Of a DNA stretch of 64,000 bases, positions 57,101-64,000 are shown one piece after another. The notes beneath the pieces are model-generated. The model made no database searches and was not told where the DNA came from. It saw only the letters and a program-made list of their open reading frames with translations. The first letter of the stretch is position 1; each line of letters opens with the position of its first letter. Source of the stretch: Candidatus Coproplasma stercoravium (lineage in GTDB: Bacteria > Bacillota > Clostridia > Christensenellales > Borkfalkiaceae). The translations under genes and the position numbers were made by a program. The stretch is from the NCBI GenBank assembly GCA_018713165.1, contig DVFR01000008.1, forward strand, positions 1-64,000, given 5' to 3'.

Positions 57101-58698
57101 TGGGTATATTCGTATCTGTCGGAAAAACGGTTGAATGCGTGCTGATTGCGCTGTGTTTCGGCGCATTTTTAACCATGTCTTCGGCAAAGCTTCTGGGCGC
57201 GCTGCAGGGCTGCAACTACCGCAGCGGCAAGCTTTTCCGCTGGGCGGCAAAGCGCAACAATATGTCGTTCGAGCGGCTCGCGCTCCTCGGCATGCTCTGC
57301 GTCCTCTCCTCGGCGATAGTTTCTCTCTGCTTCTCGTTTGCGGGCGAGTGGGCGGCGGTGGTGGGACTCGTGCCCTACGCCGTGTTCTTCGGGCTGTATA
57401 TATATTCCGACGGAAAAATCGCGCTCCGCGTTCCCGCCGTGCGCACCAAACGGTTCAAGCGGCTTGAAGCCGTTCTCTTCGTCGTATGCGCGGTGATATC
57501 GTATATTATAATCACCCTTTTAAACTTTGCCGACGAGGTATGGGGCGCGCCCCTCTTTTCGGTACTGCGCTATTGCCCGCTCGCAATTCTGCCCCTTCTG
57601 CTCATTCCAATGATTTGCCTTGCGAACGAGATTGCGAAGATTTACGAAGTGCCGCACAACAGAACGTATATAAAAAAGGCGACCGAAAAGATTGCCTCTT
57701 CCGATATAACGGTGATAGGCATCACGGGCAGCTACGGCAAAACGAGCACGAAAAACATTCTCTCAGCGATGCTCGGCAAAAAGTTCAGGGTGCTCACCAC
57801 GCCGCGCTCGCACAATACTCCGATAGGCATAGCCCTCGCGGTGAACGCCAACGACCTCAAAAATTTCGATATATTCATAGCCGAAATGGGCGCGCGCAAT
57901 GTCGGCGACATCGCTGAACTTTGCGAGATATGCCCGCCCGACTATTCTCTCATAACGGGCATATGCGCCCAGCACCTCGAAACTTTTGAAAGCCTTGATA
58001 ATATAATAAAGGCAAAGGGCGAAATTCTTTCGGCGACGCGCAAAAAGGCGTACCTTGCCGCCGACTGCGCCGAATATTTCAAAGACAGCCCCTGCGAGTG
58101 CGAGACGTGCTCGTGCATATCCGAAGTGGAGGCTGGCGCCGACGGCACGTCGTTCACGCTCACCCTCGGCGGTGAGAGCGTTCGGGTAAAAACCATGCTT
58201 CTGGGCGCGCACTGCGCGTATAACATAGGCCTTGCGGCGGGCCTCGCCTTTGAACTCGGCGTAAGCCTCAAAGATATCGCCTCGGCGGCGGAGGAGCTCG
58301 AATTTGTCGAACACAGGTTGCAGCTCACGACCTCGAACGGCATAAACATCCTCGACGACGGCTACAACGCAAACGTAAAAGGCGCGCGCGCCGCGCTCTC
58401 CGTGCTGCGTGCGTTCGGCGGCAGGAAGATTATCGTAACGCCCGGCATCGTTGAGCTCGGAATTCTGGAGGAGAAGGAGAACAGGGAATTCGGCGAACTT
58501 CTTGCGGGGCTCGACTTTGTAATTCTCGTCGGCGATACGCTCGTCACGCCCGTAAAGGAGGGGTATCTCTCGGCGGGCGGCGACCCCGAAAAGCTCGCCG
58601 TGCGCGAAACGCTCAAAGACGCGCAGACCGAACTCAAAAAGATTCTCGCGCAGGGGGATACCGTTCTGTTTCTGAACGATTTGCCCGACATATATTAA
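57100..58698 (+). CDS. murF: MurF-like ligase with an N-terminal membrane domain
   Basis: A 532-residue protein. The first ~180 residues hold four to five membrane helices (about 10-30, 58-82, 85-105, 125-147, 155-175). The rest is a Mur ligase: ATP loop GITGSYGKTSTKNIL, RSHNTPIGIAL, AEMGARNVGDIAELCEI and C-terminal domain with DDGYNANVKGARAAL. MurF adds D-Ala-D-Ala to UDP-MurNAc-tripeptide, and ddl follows. The usual N-terminal UDP-binding domain seems replaced by a membrane domain. Confidence 0.8.
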   Translation: MGIFVSVGKTVECVLIALCFGAFLTMSSAKLLGALQGCNYRSGKLFRWAAKRNNMSFERLALLGMLCVLSSAIVSLCFSFAGEWAAVVGLVPYAVFFGLYIYSDGKIALRVPAVRTKRFKRLEAVLFVVCAVISYIIITLLNFADEVWGAPLFSVLRYCPLAILPLLLIPMICLANEIAKIYEVPHNRTYIKKATEKIASSDITVIGITGSYGKTSTKNILSAMLGKKFRVLTTPRSHNTPIGIALAVNANDLKNFDIFIAEMGARNVGDIAELCEICPPDYSLITGICAQHLETFESLDNIIKAKGEILSATRKKAYLAADCAEYFKDSPCECETCSCISEVEAGADGTSFTLTLGGESVRVKTMLLGAHCAYNIGLAAGLAFELGVSLKDIASAAEELEFVEHRLQLTTSNGINILDDGYNANVKGARAALSVLRAFGGRKIIVTPGIVELGILEEKENREFGELLAGLDFVILVGDTLVTPVKEGYLSAGGDPEKLAVRETLKDAQTELKKILAQGDTVLFLNDLPDIY

Positions 58699-58717
58699 TT
58701 TTACGCAGTAAAAAACG

Positions 58718-58751
58718 GCGCGCGGGCGCACATGGTAATGCGCCCGCGCGC
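58718..58751 (+). terminator. Terminator-like hairpin between murF and ddl
   Basis: GCGCGCGGGCGCA/TGCGCCCGCGCGC stem. The T tract is weak (CTTCAAAAAT), so some read-through is likely. Confidence 0.5.
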
Positions 58752-58828
58752 TTCAAAAATAAACACGTAGGGCGGCAAATATGCCGCAATAAACTCACCA
58801 AAGCAAAAAAAGCGGAGGTGATTTTTTT

Positions 58829-59926
58829 ATGCTTTTGGGAAATGTCGCCGTGGTGTTCGGCGGGCAGTCGAACGAGAGCGAAATTTCTGTCATCACGGGC
58901 ACGATGACGGCAAACGTTTTAAAGAGCGGCGGCGCGCGCGTCATTCCCGTGTACATATCGGCGGGCGGCGCCTTTTACTGCGGCGAAGAGCTTGCGGATA
59001 TAAACGTGTTCAAACGCGGCGAGGAACTTAAAAGTCCGCGCTGCATCGTGGAGGGCGGCGGACTCCATATTTTCGGGAAAAGGGGCAAAATTAAAAAATT
59101 CATGCCCATATATGCCGCAATCAACTGCTGTCACGGCGGCATAGGCGAGGGCGGCGGCATAGGCGGTCTGTTCGCTTCGGCGGGCATTCCCATGGCCGGC
59201 GGCGACATATTCGGCGGCTCGGCGTTCATGGATAAGTACTACACAAAAATTTTGTTAAAAGGGCTGGGAGTGAAAACGCTGCCCTATTTTGTGGCGGAGA
59301 GCGTTTCCGACGTCCCCGCCGCGGAAAAGGTTACGGGGCTTCCCGCGATAGTAAAGCCCGCGCGGCTGGGTTCCAGCATAGGCGTGGCGCGCGCCCGGAG
59401 TTCGGGCGAGTATTCCTTTGCCGTGGAGAGCGCGCTGTGCTACGATAAGCGTGCGCTGTGCGAACCGTATATTGCCGACCGCCGCGAAATCAACTGCGCG
59501 GCTTATTATGCCGACGGGAAAGTCGTCGTCTCAGAGTGTGAGGAGGCTTTCTCCTCGGGTGGGCTGCTCACCTTCGACGATAAGTACTCGGGCGGCGGAA
59601 GGTCGGTTATCCCCGCTGATATCCCCGAACAAACGGCGGCGGAGATAAAAGAAATCACGCGCTCTGTTTATTTCTCGCTCGGCATGCGCGGCATATCGCG
59701 GTTCGACTATATCCTCTCGGGCGGCGAAATTTTCCTCAGCGAGGTGAACACCGTGCCCGGTTCTATGGCGTGGTACCTGTTTGCACCGTCGTTTAGGGCG
59801 TTTTATCCCGTTTTAAAGGCCGTTATCGAGCAGGCCGTCCTCGATTTCAGGGCGGAGAAGGGCAAACTGCTGCTAAAAACCGGAATACTTGCCTCCGTTC
59901 CTCAGTTCGGCGGAAAGCTGAAATAA
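58829..59926 (+). CDS. ddl: D-alanine--D-alanine ligase
   Basis: A 365-residue ATP-grasp ligase. The N-domain starts VAVVFGGQSNESEISVITG; GGIGEGGGIGGLFASAGIPMAG, AIVKPARLGSSIGVARA and LSEVNTVPGSM are typical. It makes the D-Ala-D-Ala used by MurF upstream. GGAGGTG is 8 bases before the ATG. The family SVTG glutamate block HEVS is ESEIS here, a minor variant. Confidence 0.9.
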   Translation: MLLGNVAVVFGGQSNESEISVITGTMTANVLKSGGARVIPVYISAGGAFYCGEELADINVFKRGEELKSPRCIVEGGGLHIFGKRGKIKKFMPIYAAINCCHGGIGEGGGIGGLFASAGIPMAGGDIFGGSAFMDKYYTKILLKGLGVKTLPYFVAESVSDVPAAEKVTGLPAIVKPARLGSSIGVARARSSGEYSFAVESALCYDKRALCEPYIADRREINCAAYYADGKVVVSECEEAFSSGGLLTFDDKYSGGGRSVIPADIPEQTAAEIKEITRSVYFSLGMRGISRFDYILSGGEIFLSEVNTVPGSMAWYLFAPSFRAFYPVLKAVIEQAVLDFRAEKGKLLLKTGILASVPQFGGKLK

Positions 59927-60037
59927 ATTTAATTGACCCGCATATATACCCGTTTTATTCGGGGTATTACCGTTAAACCGTGTGCGTGCGCGGACGAAAG
60001 TCGTCCGCGCACGCACGCCATATGTCTGCCCATTTAT

Positions 60038-60067
60038 TTGACAAACGCCCCGTTTTTTATATATAAT
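60038..60067 (+). promoter_or_regulatory. Promoter of icd
   Basis: -35 TTGACA, 18-bp spacer, -10 TATAAT, 55 bases before ATG 60123, which has AGGAGG 9 bases upstream. Confidence 0.65.
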
Positions 60068-60122
60068 TTAAAGGAACGGTAATTAATTTACAGGAACAGA
60101 AATTTTTCAGGAGGCACTGCAT

Positions 60123-61331
60123 ATGTCGGACAAGATAAGAATGACGACGCCGCTCGTCGAGATGGACGGCGACGAGATGACGCGCATTCTCTGGAAGTGG
60201 ATAAAGGAGATACTCATAGAGCCGTACGTCGATTTAAAGACGGAGTATTACGACCTCGGTTTGCCCGAGAGGGACAAAACCGACGATAAAGTTACCGAGG
60301 ACGCAGCGTACGCCGCCAAAAAATACGGCGTTGCCGTAAAGTGTGCCACCATAACTCCCAACGCGCAGCGCGTGGAGGAATACAAGCTCAAACAGATGTG
60401 GAAGAGCCCCAACGGCACCATAAGGCGCATACTCGACGGCACCGTGTTCCGCGCTCCCATAATCGTAAAGGGCATAACGCCCTACGTGCCCGGCTGGAAA
60501 CAGCCCATCGTGCTCGCCCGTCACGCCTACGGCGACATATACAACTCCGTGGAGGCGCGCGTTTCGGCGGGGCAGAGCGCATACATCACCATATGCGACA
60601 AAGACGGCAACGAGGTTTCGCGCCGGCTTATCAAGCAGTTTTCGGGCGACGGCATAGTGCAGGGCGTGCACAACCTCGACAAGTCGATACGAAGTTTTGC
60701 CGTAAGCTGTTTCAACTACGCTTTGGAGAACAAAATTCCCCTTTGGTTCGGCGCAAAGGATACCATATCCAAAACTTACGACCACCGCTTTAAGGATATC
60801 TTCAACGATATATACGAGCGCGACTATAAAGAAAAGTTTGAAGAGGCCGGCATATACTTCATGTACACGCTGATAGACGACATCGTCGCGCGCATAGTGC
60901 GCAGCGAGGGAGGCGTTTTGTGGGCGTGCAAGAATTACGACGGCGACGTCATGAGCGACATGGTTGCAACCGCCTACGGCTCGCTCGGAATGATGAGCTC
61001 TGTGCTCGTATCCCCCGAGGGCAACTACGAATACGAGGCGGCGCACGGCACCGTAACCCGCCATTACTACAAATATCTCAAAGGGGAGGAGACCTCCACG
61101 AACTCCGTTGCGACGATATGGGCGTGGACGGGCGCCCTTTGCAAGCGCGGCGAGCTCGACGGCATCCCCGAGCTCTGCGAGTTTGCAAAAAATGTCGAAA
61201 GGGCTGTGATTGAAACGATTGAGTCGGGCGAAATGACGGGCGATTTGATTCCGCTCTTTAAGCGCGACGGCATAACGCCCAAAAAGCTCGAAAGCCGCGA
61301 ATTTTTGCAGGCCGTTGCTTCGAGAATTTAA
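60123..61331 (+). CDS. icd: Isocitrate dehydrogenase, NADP type (eukaryote-like)
   Basis: A 402-residue enzyme of the subfamily shared by eukaryotic cytosolic IDH and some bacteria. [49 protein letters not shown] (substrate arginine) and [31 protein letters not shown] are diagnostic. It oxidises isocitrate to 2-oxoglutarate, mainly for glutamate synthesis in anaerobes with an incomplete citric acid cycle. Monocistronic. Confidence 0.95.
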   Translation: MSDKIRMTTPLVEMDGDEMTRILWKWIKEILIEPYVDLKTEYYDLGLPERDKTDDKVTEDAAYAAKKYGVAVKCATITPNAQRVEEYKLKQMWKSPNGTIRRILDGTVFRAPIIVKGITPYVPGWKQPIVLARHAYGDIYNSVEARVSAGQSAYITICDKDGNEVSRRLIKQFSGDGIVQGVHNLDKSIRSFAVSCFNYALENKIPLWFGAKDTISKTYDHRFKDIFNDIYERDYKEKFEEAGIYFMYTLIDDIVARIVRSEGGVLWACKNYDGDVMSDMVATAYGSLGMMSSVLVSPEGNYEYEAAHGTVTRHYYKYLKGEETSTNSVATIWAWTGALCKRGELDGIPELCEFAKNVERAVIETIESGEMTGDLIPLFKRDGITPKKLESREFLQAVASRI

Positions 61332-61377
61332 AAAGGAGCGGCAATATGCCGCAACTATTCATCAAATATTATAACTG

Positions 61378-61416
61378 AACGGCGCGCGCCGAAACTTTCG
61401 GCGCGCGCCGTTTTAT
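61378..61416 (+). terminator. Terminator of icd
   Basis: AACGGCGCGCGCCGAAA with its complement, followed by TTTTATA. Confidence 0.85.
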
Positions 61417-61513
61417 ACTGTTTGGTATTAGTTATAAGCATCGTTTTAAAAAATTTTATAATATCAGTTGCAGGCTCTGCCGCCGCCGTGTTAAAATAAA
61501 CGGGAGGTGAACT

Positions 61514-62893
61514 ATGGCTTCTTACGATTTATCGGGCAAAAACAAGTATTATACGCTGTACGAAGGTATCCGCGAGGATATTCTGCGCGGCGCCTGGCGC
61601 GCGGGCGAAAAACTCCCCGCAAAGCGCACGCTTGCGGCGGAGCTCGGCGTGAGCGTGGTAACCGTGCAGACGGCATACGACCAACTGCTCGCCGAGGGAT
61701 ATATCAGCTCGAAAGAGCGCAGCGGCTACTATGTTTGTCCGCTCGATATAACGGGGCGCACAGGCAAAAGCGCCCCTTTATCCGCAGACCTTTCCGCAGA
61801 GGATAAAGGCGGAGCGGGTACGGGCGTCGGCGCGGTGATTGCCGATTTTGCAAAGGGCAGCGCGCCTGCGGAGTTGTTTCCGTTTTCAAGCTGGGCAAAG
61901 CTCATGCGCGCGGTGCTCTCCGACTGCGGGGAGCACCTTCTGGAGCGCGTGCCTTGCGACGGCGATACCGAGCTTAAATGCGCCATATCCGCCTACCTTT
62001 GCCGCGCGCGCGGCATTTTTGTCGAGCCTGAAAGGATAGTGATAGGCGCGGGCGCCGAACAGCTCTACGGCACAATCGTTCAGCTTATAGGGCGGGATAA
62101 GCTCTATGCCGTAGAAAATCCCGGCTACCGCAAGATAAGCGAAACGTACATGCTCAACGGCGCCCGCTGTGCATTTGTGGATGTGAACGCCGACGGAATG
62201 GACGTGGAGGGGGCGATATCTCTCGGCGCCGACGTTTTTCACGTTTCGCCCGCGCACCAGTTTCCGACGGGCGCCGTCATGCCCGCCTCGGCGCGCGCCA
62301 GGCTCATCGCCGCGGCAAAGGCGAGCGGCGCCTATATAGTAGAGGACGACTACGACAGCGAGTTCCGCCTCGTCGGCAAGCCGTTGCAGAATATGTATGC
62401 CCTCGATTCCGACAGGGTTATATACCTCAATACTTTTTCAAAGACGCTCGCCCCCTCGATGAGAATGGGTTATATGGTGCTGCCGCCCGCACTCTATAAA
62501 AGGTACGTTGAAATGTTCGGCAGAAATTCGTGCTGCGTGCCGCTGTTCGAACAAAAAACGCTCGCGCGGATGATATCGGGCGGCGCGTTCGAGCGGCATA
62601 TAAACAGATTGAAAAATTATTACCGCGGCGTGCATGAAATTCTGCTTGAAAAGCTCGCCTCCCTCAGCTGCCTTAACGAGCTGCGCGACAGCGCCAGCGG
62701 ACTTCATTTTACCGTAAAATTCCCCTCGGCGCCCTTCGACGGCTCTATAAAGGAGAGGGCAATGGAACTCGGCATAAGAATAAAGTGCCTTTCGGACTAT
62801 CTCCTCGCCCCGCGCACGGGGTGCGAAAAAACGGCCGTGGTCAACTTTTCGGGCACCACGCGCGAGGTTGCGCTTGCCATTGCGCCCGCCTGA
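61514..62893 (+). CDS. MocR/PdxR-type GntR-aminotransferase regulator
   Basis: A 459-residue transcription factor. The GntR winged helix (about 18-75) reads LRGAWRAGEKLPAKRTLAAELGVSVVTVQTAYDQLLAEGYI. A class I aminotransferase-like domain follows, with the PLP-lysine segment NTFSKTLAPSMRMGYMVLP and VEDDYDSEFR. Relatives (PdxR, GabR, TauR) sense PLP with an amine and control vitamin B6 or amino-acid genes, often a neighbour. The neighbour here is the small-peptide operon, which ends in a convergent terminator. GGGAGGTG lies 6 bases upstream of ATG. Confidence 0.9.
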   Translation: MASYDLSGKNKYYTLYEGIREDILRGAWRAGEKLPAKRTLAAELGVSVVTVQTAYDQLLAEGYISSKERSGYYVCPLDITGRTGKSAPLSADLSAEDKGGAGTGVGAVIADFAKGSAPAELFPFSSWAKLMRAVLSDCGEHLLERVPCDGDTELKCAISAYLCRARGIFVEPERIVIGAGAEQLYGTIVQLIGRDKLYAVENPGYRKISETYMLNGARCAFVDVNADGMDVEGAISLGADVFHVSPAHQFPTGAVMPASARARLIAAAKASGAYIVEDDYDSEFRLVGKPLQNMYALDSDRVIYLNTFSKTLAPSMRMGYMVLPPALYKRYVEMFGRNSCCVPLFEQKTLARMISGGAFERHINRLKNYYRGVHEILLEKLASLSCLNELRDSASGLHFTVKFPSAPFDGSIKERAMELGIRIKCLSDYLLAPRTGCEKTAVVNFSGTTREVALAIAPA

Positions 62894-62933
62894 CTTTAAG
62901 CGGCGCGCTTATTGTTTGAAGGCGCGCTTATTG

Positions 62934-62968
62934 TTAAAAAAATAAAGAGGCAGCCGCGCGGCTGCCTC
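62934..62968 (-). terminator. Terminator of the small-peptide operon
   Basis: GAGGCAGCCG-CG-CGGCTGCCTC (62947-62968) is a perfect stem; the reverse strand continues TTTATTTTTTTAAC. Confidence 0.9.
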
Positions 62969-63038
62969 TACGGTTTCTCGGACGAATTTTTACATTCGTT
63001 TTTAACTTAAATCAGTAAAATTCTGTTGTCGGCTGAAA

Positions 63039-63140
63039 TCAGTGAGCGCAGCCGAGAGCCACATAGGAGAGGGGTTCCACGCCGTAGTCGCTCTTGTTGT
63101 CTTCGCTTTCGATTTCATTAAGCATTTCATAAATACTCAT
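63039..63140 (-). CDS. Small paralogous peptide 1 (33 residues)
   Basis: Third gene of a three-peptide operon. It begins MSIYEMLNEIESED, an acidic, probably helical N-part, then ends YGVEPLSYVALGCAH, mostly uncharged with one Cys at position 31. GGAGG is 8 bases before ATG 63140. It has no signal peptide or obvious cleavage site, and no family is recognised. Nearly identical to peptide 2 (26 of 33 residues). It could be a modified-peptide precursor, a signal or a small regulator. Confidence 0.75.
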   Translation of the reverse strand: MSIYEMLNEIESEDNKSDYGVEPLSYVALGCAH

Positions 63141-63225
63141 AATTAAAACCTCCTTCAATAAGAGTTCTGCGTTTTTAAAAGGTAATAAAGTTCTTTGCCG
63201 CCCGTGCGGCGCCCGGCCCTGTTTT

Positions 63226-63327
63226 TTATCTTGCGCAGCCGAGTGCTACGTAAGAGAGGGGTTCAACCCCGTAGTTGCTTCTGTTCTCTTCGCTTTCGAT
63301 ATCGTTAAGCATTTCGTATATACTCAT
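63226..63327 (-). CDS. Small paralogous peptide 2 (33 residues)
   Basis: Middle gene, beginning MSIYEMLNDIESEE and ending YGVEPLSYVALGCAR. Differences from peptide 1 are conservative (Glu9Asp, Asp14Glu, Lys16Arg, Asp18Asn, His33Arg), a pattern of selection on protein sequence. AAGGAGG is 7 bases before ATG 63327. Exactly 85 bases separate it from each neighbour. The single Cys at 31 is conserved with peptide 1. Confidence 0.8.
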   Translation of the reverse strand: MSIYEMLNDIESEENRSNYGVEPLSYVALGCAR

Positions 63328-63412
63328 AATAAAACCTCCTTTTCAAGGTCTTTGTATTCAATAATTTTTTTGTATTCGTTCGTTTTGTTCGGCCTCACGC
63401 CGAGCGCGGCTC

Positions 63413-63520
63413 TTATACTCTGCCGTAGGTGAGGGCGAGATAGACAAGGGGAAGATAGGCCATTTTGTTGTTTTCGGCTTCTTCTCTTTCTGCCTGCTGT
63501 ATGAGTTCGTTGAATATCAT
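63413..63520 (-). CDS. Small paralogous peptide 3 (35 residues)
   Basis: First gene, nearest the promoter. It begins MIFNELIQQAEREEAENNK and ends YLPLVYLALTYGRV. It is diverged but alignable: acidic N-part, then Pro-Leu-x-Tyr-x-Ala-Leu shared with the other two (PLVYLAL against PLSYVAL). No Cys. AAGGAGGT is 8 bases before ATG 63520. The hydrophobic C-part could insert in a membrane or serve as a peptide core. Confidence 0.75.
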   Translation of the reverse strand: MIFNELIQQAEREEAENNKMAYLPLVYLALTYGRV

Positions 63521-63551
63521 GGCGTTTACCTCCTTCTTATTCGTTGTTTCC

Positions 63552-63569
63552 ATCAGGTTCTCCCCTGAT
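63552..63569 (-). promoter_or_regulatory. Hairpin or operator at the peptide transcript start
   Basis: ATCAGG-N6-CCTGAT lies about 10 bases downstream of the -10, at the 5' end of the mRNA. Confidence 0.5.
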
Positions 63570-63578
63570 TTCGCTTAC

Positions 63579-63607
63579 AGTATAGCATTGCTGTTTTTGT
63601 TAGTCAA
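63579..63607 (-). promoter_or_regulatory. Strong promoter of the small-peptide operon
   Basis: Reverse strand: -35 TTGACT (63602-63607), 17-bp spacer, -10 TATACT (63579-63584). The rest of 63608-63906 is very AT-rich without a gene. Confidence 0.75.
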
Positions 63608-63906
63608 TAACATTTTAAAAAAATTTTAAAATTTTAAATTTGTTAATTGTTAACATTATTTTATGATGGCACCGATAAAAAATGTTAATTCAGAATTTTA
63701 AATTTCAAATTCTGTGAAAAGTTTTCACTATTTTTTAAAGTTAACATTTTTTTCACTTCTCTTATAAACGCCTTTTACAACTTAAAACAGATTGTTTGTA
63801 AAAAATATTTTTTTATCGGTTTGCCTTCCCTTTTTAATGGCGCGCCCGAAAAGCGTTTCATTGCCGTTTTACAATCATCGGGCAACGCCTCATTTAAAAT
63901 GCTTCC

Positions 63907-63935
63907 TTGACGGGACGGCATAATTACGCTATAAT
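63907..63935 (+). promoter_or_regulatory. Promoter of the gene at the right edge
   Basis: -35 TTGACG, 17-bp spacer, -10 TATAAT, 52 bases before ATG 63988. Confidence 0.7.
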
Positions 63936-63987
63936 AGTAGTAACCGCGCGCGTAGGCGCGCTACTTGAATGAGGAGAAAATTTACAC

Positions 63988-64000
63988 ATGGCAAAAAAAT
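63988..64000 (+). CDS. Start of a gene cut by the window edge
   Basis: ATG GCA AAA AAA (Met-Ala-Lys-Lys) follows GAGGAG by 11 bases and a good promoter. Too short to identify. Confidence 0.55.

Noticed and set aside
60234-61064. 276-codon reverse-strand frame
   Set aside because: Lies wholly inside the icd gene in the opposite strand with no ribosome site; a shadow of high-GC third positions.
63039-63520. Known RiPP precursor class
   Set aside because: No double-glycine leader, no known core motif and no modification enzyme in the window; left as unclassified.

Overview
This window looks like a chromosome segment of an anaerobic, gut-type member of the Bacillota (Clostridia-like). The inference rests on the gene order ylxM-ffh-rpsP-khpA-rimM-trmD, the trmFO-hslV-hslU block, a NiaR-type NAD regulator, strong AGGAGG ribosome sites, sigma-A promoters close to TTGACA-N17-TATAAT, a class III (oxygen-sensitive) ribonucleotide reductase and the absence of respiratory genes. 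Most host genes have GC-rich third positions; intergenic DNA and the accessory island are AT-richer. No rRNA, tRNA or CRISPR array was found.

Layout. 1-131: 3' end of an IS3-family insertion sequence. 227-2720: HAD phosphatase, membrane protein, PRC-barrel protein. 3008-6698: NAD synthesis (nadB, nadC, niaR) behind an operator-like promoter and a ~280-nt leader ending in a terminator. 6859-12317: a possible orphan small-RNA unit, a pectate-lyase lipoprotein with a Pro-Thr-Asp repeat linker, and a pilin/beta-helix surface protein with a 12-G tract. 12643-22386: SRP, ribosome and tRNA maturation genes, then comM and dprA. 22748-33618: topA, trmFO, hslVU, hisS, trxA, an iron alcohol dehydrogenase and glyA. 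33719-39684: zinc-ribbon membrane proteins, DegV, a pectinesterase-like lipoprotein and a shortened membrane gene.

40061-53484 is an integrated 13.4-kb element bounded by 37-bp direct repeats. It carries a tyrosine recombinase, a Mob-like protein, a DUF4238/coiled-coil/membrane operon, a HEPN-nucleotidyltransferase pair, a Cro-like regulator, and a tight operon of nrdG, nrdD, a deoxynucleotide kinase, a leucine-rich-repeat protein and a DNA methyltransferase. The attachment sequence is the 5' part of the FMN riboswitch of ribU. Integration leaves a riboswitch stub plus terminator on the left and rebuilds the full riboswitch on the right, behind a second promoter and leader carried by the element.

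54645-62893: tsaE-tsaB-rimI, an alpha/beta hydrolase, a membrane-anchored MurF-like ligase, ddl, isocitrate dehydrogenase and a MocR-type regulator. 62934-63613 is a self-contained transcription unit with a strong promoter, three small paralogous peptide genes of 33-35 codons at equal 85-nt spacing, and a terminator; no matching family is recognised.

Intergenic gaps hold several repeat families. The most striking is a ~200-bp element ending in three consecutive hairpins. Across six copies the stem sequences differ, yet each stem stays self-complementary; three copies end directly at the ribosome-binding site of rbgA, topA or hisS. The three-peptide unit, the riboswitch-integrating element and the hairpin repeats are the best candidates for undescribed biology.
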